Positions 33,462 through 44,180 of a DNA stretch of 64,000 nucleotides are shown here, piece by piece. Source of the stretch: Enchytraeus crypticus (Eukaryota; Annelida; Clitellata; Enchytraeida; Enchytraeidae). Position 1 is the first letter of the stretch, and the number at the start of each line of letters is the position of its first letter. The stretch is from NCBI GenBank assembly GCA_905160935.1, contig CAJHZI010000782.1:48501-112500 (forward strand), read 5' to 3'. The position numbers were made by a program, and so were the translations under genes. The notes beneath the pieces are model-generated. The model saw nothing but the letters and a program-made list of their open reading frames with translations, did no database searches and was not told the DNA's origin.

Positions 33462-36400
33462 TTAGAAGCCCGCGAGCTCGGCGAATGTACCATCCAGCTC
33501 TTCGCTGATCGTCTTGTACTTCTCCTTCTCGCTCAGCAGCTCGTCTAAAAACAGAACAATCTCACATGTTATGGCTAGAAACAGAACAATCTCACTGGTT
33601 ATGACTAAAAACAGAACAATCTCACATGTTATGTCTAGAAACAGAACAATCTCACAGGTTATGTCTAGAAACAGAACAATCACACAGGCTATGTCTAGAA
33701 ACAGAACGATCACACAGGTTATGTCTAGAAACAGAACAATCTCCTAGGTTATGTCTAGAAACCGAACAATCTCAATGTCTAAAAACAGAACAATCTCACA
33801 GGTTTAGAAACAGAACAATCTCACAGGTTTAGAAACAGAACAATCTCACAGGTTTAGAAACAGAACAATCTCACAGGTTATGTCTAAAAATAGGACAATC
33901 TCACAGGTTATGACTAGAAGCAGAACACTCTCACAGGTTATGTCTAGAAACAGTGCAATCTTACAGGTTTTGTCTAGAAACTGAAAAATGATATACAGTA
34001 TAAAGTTTATTTCGTCTGTAACAAGGCGCTAGATACGCTTGTTGATCCCCAACTAAACCACACAGAGCATAGCTTACAGTACTAAGTCTGCCAATAGGCC
34101 TAAGCTGCCGCAGCTAACAGACCCAGGTTCAAATCCTGGTCTTGCCCCTCTCTGATAACCTCTAATATCCTCTGATTTCATTTTGTGTTCGACATCATCT
34201 TTTGAGAAAGGAATCTAAAATTAGCAGTGGATTGGGTCTTGAGATACAGATGAATTAACAATTCATTAATTCATTCGCTCATTCTTTTGATTCAATCATT
34301 CATTACCTTCGAGCCTGTCGACTTCTTTCTGTAGCTTGGACACTGTTCTCTCTGATTCATTAGCTCTGTCCTCAGCCTGTCATTGACACAAACATATCAG
34401 CTAATCTTACTTACCATTACATCATCATCATCTTCCATAGATCCCAGTTTAACCGGGATCGGGAAAAATACTATACAGAAAAGTACTATCAGCTAATTGT
34501 ACCTTAATTAATTATCATTACTTCATTATTATTAATTACTATTACATATTAATTAATTAACATCTCGAGTGTCGACTGAGGTCTTAGCTAATTACTATCA
34601 ATATTATGAAGATAATAGGCTTTATCAGGGTTTAGTACTACTGTACATGTATATGCTGCTTTATCAGGGTTTAGTACTACTGTACATGTATATGCTGCTT
34701 TATCAGGGTTTAGTACTACTGTACATGTATATGATACCTCTTTGCAACCGTATTGTATTGTGTTGTATTGTGTTGAGTTGTGTTGTGTTGTGTTGTGTTG
34801 TGTTGTACTGTACTGTACTGTACTGTATTGTATTGTATTGCATTGTATTGTATTGCATTGCATTGTATTGTATTGTATTGCATTGTATTGTATTGCATTC
34901 CATTGTATTGTATTGTATTATATTGTATTGCATTTACCTCCTGCAGACGCTGCGTCAAGTCTCGTATCGTCTCCTCATAGCTATCCTCCCTCTGTGAGGC
35001 CTATAAACAAAAACAACAACAACAACCACTCATAGCTATCCTCCCTCTGTGAGGCCTGTAAACAACAACGACAGCAACCACTCATAGCTATCTTCTCTCT
35101 GTGAGGCCTGTAAACAACAACAACAACAACAGCAACCACAACAACAACAACAACAATCACTCATAGCTATCCTCGTCTGTGAGGCCTGTAAACAACAACA
35201 ACAACAATTGTTTTCAATAATTACAGATTGGGTACGCTGTGAGAGGTATGAGGAGAGGAGGCCATGAGCCATGTCAGAGATTCCGAACCAAGAACTAAGT
35301 TTATAATTAATGAGTATATTATGGTTTATGGTGTCAAAAGCATCAGAGAGATCGAGGAGAACTAGGCAGATACGTGCTGTGCGTCCATGGCTAGATAGAG
35401 ATCATTGTGGATCTTGGTTAGTGCAGTTTCAGTTGAGTACATGTAGAATTTACAGTAGGCAGATTGAAAAGGTGAGAGCGATGAGAAGGAATCTAAATGA
35501 AGACAAAGATGTGGGTATATAATCTTTCGTGGACTTTGGAAATTAAGTTAAGATTTGAAATGGGCCGATAGTTGGAAGGCTCATATTATCGGTTATTATT
35601 GGCCATATTTTCGAGTCGGAAAACTTCGATTATCATCTTAAAAATAGATAAGTTAATAACAGTTGAAAATAGATAAATTAATAATAGATAAGTTAATAAT
35701 AGTTAATAATAAATAAATAAATAATAGTTTATAATAGATATGTTAATAATAGTTAATAATAGGTAATTAAATAACATTTTATAATAGATAAGTTAATAGT
35801 AGTTAAAAAAGATAAGTTAATAATAGTTAATAATAGATCGGTTACTAATAGTTTACCTCTTGTTCCGCAATCTCCAGGGCCTTCATGTTTGTACCCACGA
35901 CCTTCAGTTCTTCCTCAAGCTCTACAATCTTCCTGCAAGAACACGAGAACATCAGCGAAAACTTAGGGGTTAGGTACCTTAGGGTTAGGTTTATGGGTTA
36001 GGGTTAGGGCTAGAGCTAGGGTTAGGGGTAGTGGTTATGGTTAGGTGTTAGGGTTAGCGGTTGGTTTTAGGAATAGGGTTAGAGGTTAGGGTTATGGTTA
36101 GGGTTTAGGCCTTGGGTTAAGGTTAGGTTTTAGGGTTAGGGGTAGGGGTAGGGGTTAGAATTAGAGCTAGGGTTGGCGTTAGAGTTAGGGGTTAGGGTTA
36201 GGATTATGGTTAGGGTTAAGGTGAGGGGTTAGGGTAAGCTTTAAGGTTAGGGGTTAGGGTTAGGGCTAGAGCTAGGGTTAGAGGTTAGGGTTAGCTGCGG
36301 TTGAAGGTTGCTAGCTGTGGTTGAAGAACAGTTTAATAAGTTAATCAATCGAGACCGTATCAGGCTTCTTATGTTTGACAAGCTTTATGTTTACAAAGGT

Positions 36401-39400
36401 TTTGTAAGTTGTGTAATGTTTTACAAGGTTTTACAAGTTTTAATACAAATCAAAATAGGATAGCCTACAGTCGACTATGGATGACGATTGGCTTAAGCAT
36501 AACTACTGTGACAAAATGTTGCGTTACCAAAATAGTTTAAAACTAAAAGTAGTCATTAACGTTTAACTAGCTTACCTTGGTTAATTTCACAATGCCTACA
36601 TATACATGTACATCTTTTCCTTTTTGTTTAATTCTCTCATGATTTACATGTATACTCTCACTCACTTCAGTACTCTGCAAATTTGCAGGTTCAAGGTACA
36701 TATTCATACTCAAAGCCTGCTTTCTCGCTCCGTAGGAGCACTCCTTAGATTAACAAGTTAATCCCTCACAAAGTCTATACCTGATCCAGACCTTTTGTAG
36801 CCTATAGCTTGATTACATTATAACTCGATTACGGCTCAATTTGTAGATTATACAAATATAAATACTGCTTGAAATGTCTGCTGGTCAAATTCATGCACTA
36901 TACTATGACAACTACTCAACACGTATATCTAGATACTAACGATTCAGAAGTCTCGAGTCTCTGTTCTGATCGGCCTAAATCAACCTCAGCGATTGCCAAC
37001 TTTCTAGCAGCCTGTGGAAAACAATGTCAATAAAATCAACTTTCTAGCAGCTTGTGGAAAAAATGTCAAAAAAATAAATGTTCTATCATCCTGTAGAAAA
37101 CAATTACAAGAAAATCAACTTTCTAGCAGCCTGTGGAAAAAATGTCAAAAAAATAAATGTTCTATCATCCTGTAGAAAACAATTACAGGAAAATCAACTT
37201 TCTAGCAGCCTGTAGAAAACAATTACAAGAAAATCTACTACTTTTCTGCTCGTAAAAGCAAATTTCATAACAGTATATAATAGATTTCTTAACAATCTGT
37301 AGTAAAGAATTAAATGGTAATAACGAGTCAGGTTCATCGTGGGCTATGTACATGTAAATGCAAATTTCAGAATTGAATGTAAAATTATAGGCTACTTCTC
37401 GCAGCCTCTGAAAACAGCTGCAGAGTAAGCAACTCAATGATTTATTGATTGATCGATAGGTTGATTGATTGACTGACTGGTCGATTGATTGATTGACTGA
37501 CTGATTGATTGACTGACTGATCGATCGATCGAACGATCGATTGATTGGTTAATTGATTCAATTTGATTGATTGCTTGATTGATTGATTGTTGATTGATTG
37601 ATTGATTAATGGACTGACTGATTGATTGATTGACTATTTGACTGACCGATTGATTGATTCATTGATCCCTACCTCATCGTATTTCTTATCAGCATCCTCA
37701 GAGATGAACTTGGCTTCTTTCAGCTGAGTCTCAATGAAGGTCAGCCTGTCATCTGCCGACAAGCTGCGACTCTCCAGAGCTTTACGATTTCTATCAAATC
37801 AGCAAAATCTCATATAATAGTTTTGCGATTTCTATCAAATCAGTAAAATCTCATAGAATTGTTTTACGATATCTATCAAATCAGCAAAACATCGAATCAC
37901 AGTTTTACAATTTCTATCATATCAGCAAAACTACCATCTAATCTTAGTGCCAAACTATTCCACGTCAGGGGTTCATTGCGATGCAAGAGAAATATGCTAT
38001 GCTGCGAGTTTTACGTCCGGTTTGTCATCTGAAGAAGATATCGCGATGATTTATAAACTATAGATTACGTAATTGTAGCGGTTGATTCACGGCCGACTAA
38101 AACGGAAGCTATTGGGGTCTAATTATTTTAAGCCTTGAACCTCTCGCTCTCCTCAGCGTTCTTGGAAGCCTCCTCGAGTTTCTCAGTGGCCACAGTGAGG
38201 CGCTGAACCGTCTGATCGAAGTCTTCCTCCAGCAACTTTATCCTCCTCGACAACCCTCCCACGTCGTTCTCTGCCTGTAGTAAAACAACAACAACAATAA
38301 CAACAGCAATAACAACAACAACAACAACAATAACAACAATAAAAACAACAGCAATGTGTGGTATTGTCTTTCTCTGCCTGGAGTAAACAACAACAATAAC
38401 AATAATAATAACAACAACAACAACAACGTGCGGTACTGTTGTTCTCTGCCTGGAGTAAACAACAACAACAATAACAATAATAATAACAACAACAACAACA
38501 ACGTGCGATACTGTTGTTCTCTGCCTGGAGTAAACAACAACAACAATAATAATAATAACAACAACAACAACGTGCGGTACTGTTGTTCTACTGATGTTTT
38601 AGTTGCTCCTATTACTTACTTAATCGACCTCTCACTTTCAGAAGGTATCTTCCCGACCTCCTTCAAACAAACAGTTGTATCTCCTTTGCTAAAAAAGCCT
38701 TCTCTACCAAACGATGATCTTTCCAGTTACCGTCCTATTTCCAATCTTAACTTCATCTCTAAACTTCTTGAAAAGGTAATTTATACCCGTTTATGCACTC
38801 ATCTTGATTCTTTCCCTTCTCTCTCTCATTATCAATCTGCCTATAGAAAACTCCATTCTACTGAAACCGCTCTTCTTCATATACATAATGATCTGAGCTT
38901 GGCCATGAGTAGTAAACAGGTTTCTGCCTTGGTTATTCTAGATCTCTCTGCTGCCTTTGATACAATTGACCATGGCATCCTAATAAATAGACTTAAATCT
39001 TGTTTTGGCATATCTGATTCTGCTTTTTCCCTTCTCACATCATATCTCTCATGTCGCACACAATCTGTTGTTATTGGTCAAAATCGCTCTTCTTAACTTC
39101 CCCTCCTACGCGGTGTTCCTCAAGGTTCAGTGTTAGGTTCATTGCTCTTCTCTTTATATATCACACCTCTTAGCTACCTGCTTGCTCAGTCCTCCATAAA
39201 TTTTCATTTTTATGCAGACGACACACAACTATATATTTCCTTTTCTAATCATGATTCTGATCAAAAACTGGCTCATCTCTCATCCATTCTAGCTCAGGTT
39301 TATTCCTGTTTTTGTGCTAACCGTCTAGCTGTTAATCCTTCCAAAACTGAATACCTCTTAATTGGCACTCCTTTGCAAAGAAGTAAAATTACCTATAGCT

Positions 39401-41732
39401 CTGTTAATTTTCAGAATCTTGCTCTTTCGCCTTCTCGATCCGCCAAAAACCTTGGAGTCATATTTGATGAAAACCTTGACTTTAAATCCCATATCTCTTC
39501 TGTTTGAAGCGCTTCTTCTTTCAGATTCGTCAGATTAGGCAATACCCTCCCTTACTAGAAATTCATCACTATCCTTGCTAATTCTATAGTTCATTCAAAG
39601 CTCGACTACTGTAATTTATTATTACATGGGTTGCCTACTTCTTCTCTCAGGTCGTTTGCAGCACGTCCAAATCGCTTGCACGTTTTGTTTGTAAGTCCTC
39701 TCGACTTCAATTTCGCTCTCTTTCTCTTCTACGCAGTCTTCACTGGCTCCCTGTTAATCAACGCATAAAATATAAAATAGCTCTATTAACTTCAAAACTC
39801 TGCGATTTGGCAAGCCTTCTTACTTATCTGAAATTCTTCTTCCCTATCGTCCCTCACGGCACTTCGCTCCACCGATGCCAATCTTCTCTCAGTTCCAAAT
39901 ATTCTCCACGTCATTGGGCAGACGTTCATTTTCTTACGCAGCACCCACAATCTGGAACTCTTTACCTGCTAATCTTCGCTCTTGTTGTTCTCTTTCAACA
40001 TTCTCTAGCAAGCTTAAAACTTACCTTTTCCCACCATAGACATAATCAATCTACCTTGACCATTTTTTGATCACCGGACTGGCTTTCGATTAGGACCTTA
40101 CTTTTCCTCAGCACATTTCTTTCGCAGATTGGTCGGGGTGAATTAATCTGTAGTGATGTGTGCTGTTGGGGACGTCCCTGACATCATCCCTGGATGAGGA
40201 AACGGACGTTAAATAAAACGTTATTATTATTATTATTATTATTCTCTGCCTGGAGTAAACAACAACAACAATAACAACGTGTGGTACTTCGTTCTCTGCC
40301 TGCAGTAAAAAAGTAAAAATAATTACGCATTATTAGTAGTTTTATCATAGTGAAATAATCAACTATGTTGATATCTCTCACTTTTAATAACGCATGTTTA
40401 AACCGTTACGTAATTTAAACCATTTTCCATATAACCAGTCCATTGAATGTCCGAGATTTTACTCTCAGATCAGCGCGCTTGGATAGACTATAGGGAATTT
40501 GACGGATGATATGGTATGTGGCTGAGAAATATGGTCTAACATGGCAGTAAATAGAAACCCGTTTAAAATTGTAATATTATTTGCAATATATTTCACAGAA
40601 TTGCAAGCGCTTGAAAAGAAAATTTAGTATTATAAAATAATTTTCATTTTTCTGGAGTAAGTACACTTAGTTTTAAAAACGTCAGACTCAGAATTTTGTT
40701 TAGCGGAACTGAAATTAATGGATGTCATACATTTGTGAGTTGTTTCTCTGTGTTTTCCAGTTTTGTGGTGGCTTCAGACAGAGCTGTCTGTGCCTCATCC
40801 AATTCTCCTTCCATCTGAGATATCGTCTTCTGCAGGTTCTGGATCTCCACCTCTTGCTGTTACCAGCCGACAACATTCATTCATTCATTCATTCATTCAT
40901 TCTTTCTTTCTTTCTTTCATTCTTTCATTCATTCATTCTTGCATTCATTCATTCAATCATTCATTCATTCATTCTTTCATTCATTCATTCTTTCTTTCAT
41001 TCATTCATTCATTCATTCAAATTAACATTCATTCACTAACATTCATTTAGTCTATTCATGAATTGAACTGTAAAATTAAAAAATAAAATAGAATCTAAGT
41101 ATGATTTAAAAATTAAATGAAAAATTAGGGGCATTGATGGGTTAACAAAATAATCAGCTTATAAAATGCTTCATTTAGTGTATTCATAAAATGAGCAGCA
41201 AATTCATGACGGATTTTGAAAAATGATCAGTTTAGGAAAAGCTTTAAAAGATTTAGCGGATGGAGTGACAGAGATAAAGTTGTAAGTCTGATGACATTGA
41301 AATAAAACCTCTAAGAAAGTTTAAATAAAAAAGCTGGCAAAGCTAATGTTAACGTCACGTTCCTCTTTCGCAAGCGATGTCAGTGACGGGCGAGTTCATG
41401 ATTTGAACCCCGCACGATCCGCGATCAGCGGTTGAATATCTTTACATGGCCACTGGCTCCAGCCAACAGATAGAGATATAATAGAGCTATATATAGTGTA
41501 AACAGAGAAATGATAGCAGGTTTAACAAGAGAAATGCTAACAAATGTAACTAGAGAACTGAAAGCAAGTGTAAACCACTTCATCTCCAGACCTGCTCGTT
41601 GAGGGTCTTCTGCTCGGCGACCTTCTGTTCCAGTTGTTCGGCCTTGACATACGCGGCATCCTTTTCCATCTTCATGGCCGTCATCTTCTTCTTGATGGCG
41701 TCCATTGTGTTTGAGGGCATCACTGCGGCCAT
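33462..41732 (-). CDS. TPM: tropomyosin, nine exons
   Basis: Exons (minus): 41732-41592, 40856-40731, 38274-38141, 37790-37673, 37011-36941, 35932-35857, 35000-34938, 34376-34307 and 33544-33462. Internal sizes are 126, 134, 118, 71, 76, 63, 70, the classic tropomyosin exon sizes, and all phases agree. From [16 protein letters not shown] to the end [19 protein letters not shown] the protein is exactly 284 residues, a continuous heptad coiled coil with no Pro. It lies along actin filaments and controls myosin access. An in-frame ATG nine codons earlier (MAAVMPSNT) at 41732 also has a good context. No mutually exclusive exon copies were found, so isoform choice at exons 2, 6 and 9 is not evident here. 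Introns are full of repeats and one L2-like insertion. Confidence 0.96.
33545..33985 (-). repeat. 30-bp minisatellite of decoy 3' splice sites before tropomyosin exon 9
   Basis: About 14 units, abutting the exon at 33544. On the minus strand each unit reads GAGATTGTTCTGTTTCTAG, a good polypyrimidine-AG. The period is 30, so the frame is kept; the unit would code [10 protein letters not shown]. Confidence 0.9.
34085..34155 (+). other. tRNA-like sequence, SINE remnant
   Basis: CAGGTTCAAATCCTGGTC is a good B box within paired flanks. It is neither SINE-A nor SINE-B. In tropomyosin intron 8. Confidence 0.4.
34424..34475 (-). mobile_element. GAT-tailed repeat fragment
   Basis: Minus strand: GATCCCGGTTAAACTGGGAT, then (GAT)n. 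Confidence 0.55.
34619..34738 (+). repeat. 39-bp tandem repeat, three copies
   Basis: TTTATCAGGGTTTAGTACTA followed by CTGTACATGTATATGCTGC, almost identical copies, so recently formed. Confidence 0.9.
34745..34936 (+). repeat. (TGTAT)n pentanucleotide array
   Basis: About 190 bp of TGTAT, TGTGT and TGCAT units ending at the donor of tropomyosin exon 7. The Cys/Val/Leu and Gln/Tyr/Asn frames are artefacts. Confidence 0.95.
35001..35205 (-). repeat. tandem copies of the tropomyosin exon 7 acceptor
   Basis: The acceptor plus about 26 exon bases (minus: TTTACAG then GCCTCACAGAGGGAGGATAG) is repeated three more times near 35029-35060, 35080-35113 and 35160-35190, spaced by (AAC)n. Confidence 0.85.
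35210..35600 (-). mobile_element. L2-like LINE reverse-transcriptase fragment
   Basis: Minus-strand reading gives [12 protein letters not shown], then [20 protein letters not shown] and VIIEN, matching the copy at 38.6-40.2 kb. It is broken, in tropomyosin intron 6. Confidence 0.75.
35640..35850 (+). repeat. AATAGATAAGTTAATAATAGTT repeat
   Basis: AT-rich irregular units of about 20 bp ending next to the donor of tropomyosin exon 6 at 35857. Confidence 0.8.
35968..36298 (+). repeat. interstitial telomere-like (TTAGGG)n, degenerate
   Basis: About 330 bp of GGTTAG/TTAGGG-like units with many variants, in tropomyosin intron 5, 36 bp upstream of exon 6. Confidence 0.85.
36655..36745 (-). mobile_element. 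RTE-like LINE 3' stub
   Basis: CACTCACTTCAGTACTCTGC and then GGTTCAAGGTACATATTC resemble the 3705-3800 stub, including the following CTCAAAGCCTGCTTTCTCG. Confidence 0.5.
37012..37225 (-). repeat. tandem copies of the tropomyosin exon 5 acceptor
   Basis: Units with minus-strand TTTCCACAG then GCTGCTAGAAAGTTG, the true acceptor and first exon bases, recur about four times, alternating with a variant (TTTTCTACAGGATGATAG). The longer period is about 78 bp. Confidence 0.85.
37430..37672 (+). repeat. (GATT)n microsatellite
   Basis: About 240 bp of GATT/GACT units ending at the donor of tropomyosin exon 4. Confidence 0.95.
37791..37935 (-). repeat. tandem copies of the tropomyosin exon 4 acceptor
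   Basis: The true acceptor TTTGATAG then AAATCGTAAA is followed upstream by about three decayed copies (AAATCGCAAA, ATATCGTAAA, AAATTGTAAA), period about 43 bp. Confidence 0.8.
38275..38587 (-). repeat. tandem copies of the tropomyosin exon 3 acceptor with (AAC)n
   Basis: Minus strand: TTTACTCCAG then GCAGAGAACAACAG recurs at about 38370, 38440 and 38520, spaced by (AAC)n/(AAT)n; two more lie at 40240-40310 beyond the L2-like insertion. Poly-Asn and poly-Leu frames are artefacts. Confidence 0.85.
38588..40240 (+). mobile_element. L2-like LINE, 5'-truncated and broken
   Basis: RT motifs in order: [38 protein letters not shown], a stop near 39094, [16 protein letters not shown] and [11 protein letters not shown], then [18 protein letters not shown] and [16 protein letters not shown], a stop, and the decayed C-terminus. 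It ends GACGTCCCTGACATCATCCC, GATGAGGAAACGGACGTTAA and (TTA)n. It is inserted in tropomyosin intron 2, opposite to the gene, inside the exon-3-derived array. Confidence 0.92.
40350..40485 (-). mobile_element. SINE-B, head-truncated
   Basis: Contains the tail hairpin (ATCAACTATGTTGAT) and the CAGTCCATTGAATGTCCGAG stretch; it stops before the B box. Confidence 0.8.
40870..41035 (+). repeat. (ATTC)n/(TTTC)n microsatellite
   Basis: About 165 bp next to the acceptor of tropomyosin exon 2; the His/Ser/Phe frames are artefacts. Confidence 0.95.
41328..41464 (-). mobile_element. SINE-A
   Basis: Antisense, near full-length, in tropomyosin intron 1. Confidence 0.85.
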
Positions 41733-41935
41733 TTTGATTTATTTCTCTACTACGCGAACGATTTACGAAAATATAAGAAAATAGATGAATAAATCTATGA
41801 TTCCCAGGTAATGGATGAAACTAAAAACAGAATTACAACTATAGTTTACATCGATATGCAGAAAAGTATTTTAGAAACGCAAATAAAAACATTCGGAATT
41901 AGTATTACGCACAAGCCCTTGTCAGCCTAGATGTG

Positions 41936-42105
41936 TATATATAAAGATATTATTCCCCCGTGTTGTGCTCGGGTGTGGTTGAAATAGTGCAGCAACATTG
42001 GCAACCGCGAACAAGCTGCTTCGTGTACGTAAGAGGCGACTAAGGCAGGAGCCGAGGAAAGCAGAGGGGACCACCTCACCAAGAAATTTTTCCCCAGGAT
42101 TAGAT
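41936..42105 (+). mobile_element. GAT-tailed repeat family, 5' part
   Basis: CCCCGTGTTGTGCTCGGGTG, then GTAAGAGGCGACTAAGGC, as in the copies near 14.9 and 62.4 kb. Confidence 0.6.
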
Positions 42106-42239
42106 GGCAATTAATCCATTATAAACCTGAGATAGAATATTCCCATTATAAACCGTATAAACATAATTGTAGAGTCATTTCCTTGAAATTCATATATGTT
42201 TATATATTCATATATATTCATATATGTTACGTAAATAAT

Positions 42240-42600
42240 GCACTGAATATACTTAATGTATTTTGGTATACTGAATATAAATAATGAGTTTTAATATTCT
42301 GAGTATACGTAAAGTACTGTATATAATATAAAGCATTTACTAAATGTATTAAACTATACTGAGTAAGCGTAATGTATAATGATATAGTCCTACTGAATTT
42401 ACTTAATGTATTGTAATATAGGCTACAGAATACAATTAGTGTATTATAAGATACTGAATTTACTTAATGTATTGTAATATAGGCTACAGAATACAATTAG
42501 TGTATTATAAGATACTGAATTTACTTAATGTATTGTAATATAGGCATAATACAATTAGTGTATTATATGATATTGAGTATATTTAATGTAAAATAATACG
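42240..42600 (+). repeat. 61-bp minisatellite
   Basis: Units of ATACTGAATTTACTTAATGT, ATTGTAATATAGGCTACAG and AATACAATTAGTGTATTA; two central copies are nearly identical. A decayed L2 tail follows at 42597-42645. Confidence 0.8.
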
Positions 42601-43329
42601 TCCTGGATAGCCCTCTTCTTGATGTAGAAATGAACGTTAAAACTATCCATTGTTTCTTTATTCTGATTACAACACCTTTTAGGGATTATATCCACGTGTA
42701 GCTCTATCAGCGCAAGCACACATACATGAATAGGCTTCCAGTTATCAATTTAGAAGATGTTAAACTAATCTATTTAAAAAAATTTAAAGTCAAAAATAGA
42801 AGACTATCAAATTATATATAAAGCTCTTTCGTCTCAATGAGACAAGCATACATCACACATACATATATACAAACACACATACACATACGATCATAGAACA
42901 ATAAATTAAGACTGCAAGATTGCACATGTAATTTCCTGCTGGAAGGTGCACGCGAAACTTCCAACACTCTAATCTCCATCTAACAATAGCGTCACATTAG
43001 CTGCAGGTTATAACGTCCTATGCCTTCCATCCCAACTCATCGATTTCGGTAGCCTTGTATGTACATCGGTCTTCAAAAGCTTGCTAAAGACTGTAAGTAA
43101 ACTGTTCTAACTACAGGACATTATATTGTAATTCGTTAAATAAATACCGATTAGATATAACTAGGTAGAAGATTAAGCTCGAAAGCTATAGCTAGTATAG
43201 ATAAAGTACGGACGCTAGATCTATGGATTGCCGGCTACTGTTTAGATTAACTCCACGGAACCTATCCAACACGTCCGGTCAGAAGCGAGATCCAGCTCTG
43301 CAGTGCCAGTCCCACCTACTTCCTGTAAC

Positions 43330-43555
43330 AGTGGAGTGGAAGAGAGAGAATGAGAGAGCGAGAGAGAGAGAGAGAGAGAGATGAAGAATAGAAGAGAGAG
43401 AAAGACAGACACAGACACAGAGGGACAAAAATAGAAAGACCGAGACAGAGGAGACAACGGGAGAAAAAGAGACTGAGAGAGAGAGAGAAAGAGAAAGAGA
43501 GAGAGAGAGACTGACAGAATAAAGTGAGAGAGAGAGAAAGAAAGGTAGACATAGG
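43330..43555 (+). repeat. (GA)n microsatellite
   Basis: About 220 bp of GA-rich sequence; the Ser/Leu frames on the minus strand are artefacts. Confidence 0.95.
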
Positions 43556-43689
43556 AGTCATCGACGTATTTAATATCTACTATCGAAGTATTCGTTTTAT
43601 ATCCATTGTTTTATTTATCCATCGTTTTATATTTATTATACTATATATTAAATGACTAATAATAAAAAGCGAAATGGCATGAGACTGAT

Positions 43690-43780
43690 GTTTCCCGTGT
43701 TTCGTTTAATTAACTCTTCTGTTTTCCTCTTCATGTCCACGTATGAGTGGATCTTTAAATCATCTATAACATTCCTTTTG
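43690..43780 (-). mobile_element. RTE-like LINE tail fragment
   Basis: The minus strand encodes a variant of MLDDLKIHLYVDMKRKAE, as at 44757-44930. Confidence 0.55.
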
Positions 43781-44004
43781 ATATACCATTATTCCTGGGG
43801 GGTTCTGCTTATGACGAGGAGGGCCCCCTATGACTTCCTCAGCTTCGACTAACATTTACTGAGCAGGGGCGTCTTTCCCTGAGAAAACCATCCTGTTTAC
43901 CATCCTAAATCTGAGGCTAAAAATAAAGCTGAAAATTTAAAATATCGAGGGCTGTAAAGTTAGATTAAGATTTTGGAGTGAAGGAATATCTTATCTGAAT
44001 ATCT

Positions 44005-44180
44005 TGGCTGGAGCCAGTGGCGATGTCGGTAAGATATTCGACCGAAGAGGTGTCGGGTCAAATCCTGAGCTAATTCGACCGCGGATCAGTATGTACGGAG
44101 TTCAAATCTTGGGCTCGCCCGTCACTGACATCACTTTAGAGTGAGGAAACTGACGTTAACATTAGCTTTACCAGCTTTTT
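44005..44180 (+). mobile_element. SINE-A with internally duplicated head
   Basis: The GACCG stretch through the B-box flank occurs twice (AAATCCTGAGCTAATTCG, then CGACCGCGGATCAGTATG), making this copy about 45 bp longer. Confidence 0.8.

Noticed and set aside
33514-33985. CRISPR-like regular repeats (also at 23.0 and 56.0 kb)
   Set aside because: Head-to-tail minisatellites without unique spacers in an animal genome; no Cas-like genes.
34588-35035. Long Cys/Val/Leu and Gln/Tyr/Asn frames on both strands
   Set aside because: Artefacts of a pentanucleotide array; the real coding there is tropomyosin exon 7 only.
35968-36298. Chromosome end
   Set aside because: The telomere-like tract is internal to a gene and degenerate.
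38238-38580. Poly-Asn and poly-Leu frames
   Set aside because: (AAC)n/(AAT)n spacer of the exon-3 array.
40722-41050. His/Ser/Phe-rich plus-strand frames
   Set aside because: (ATTC)n microsatellite overlapping the antisense of tropomyosin exon 2.
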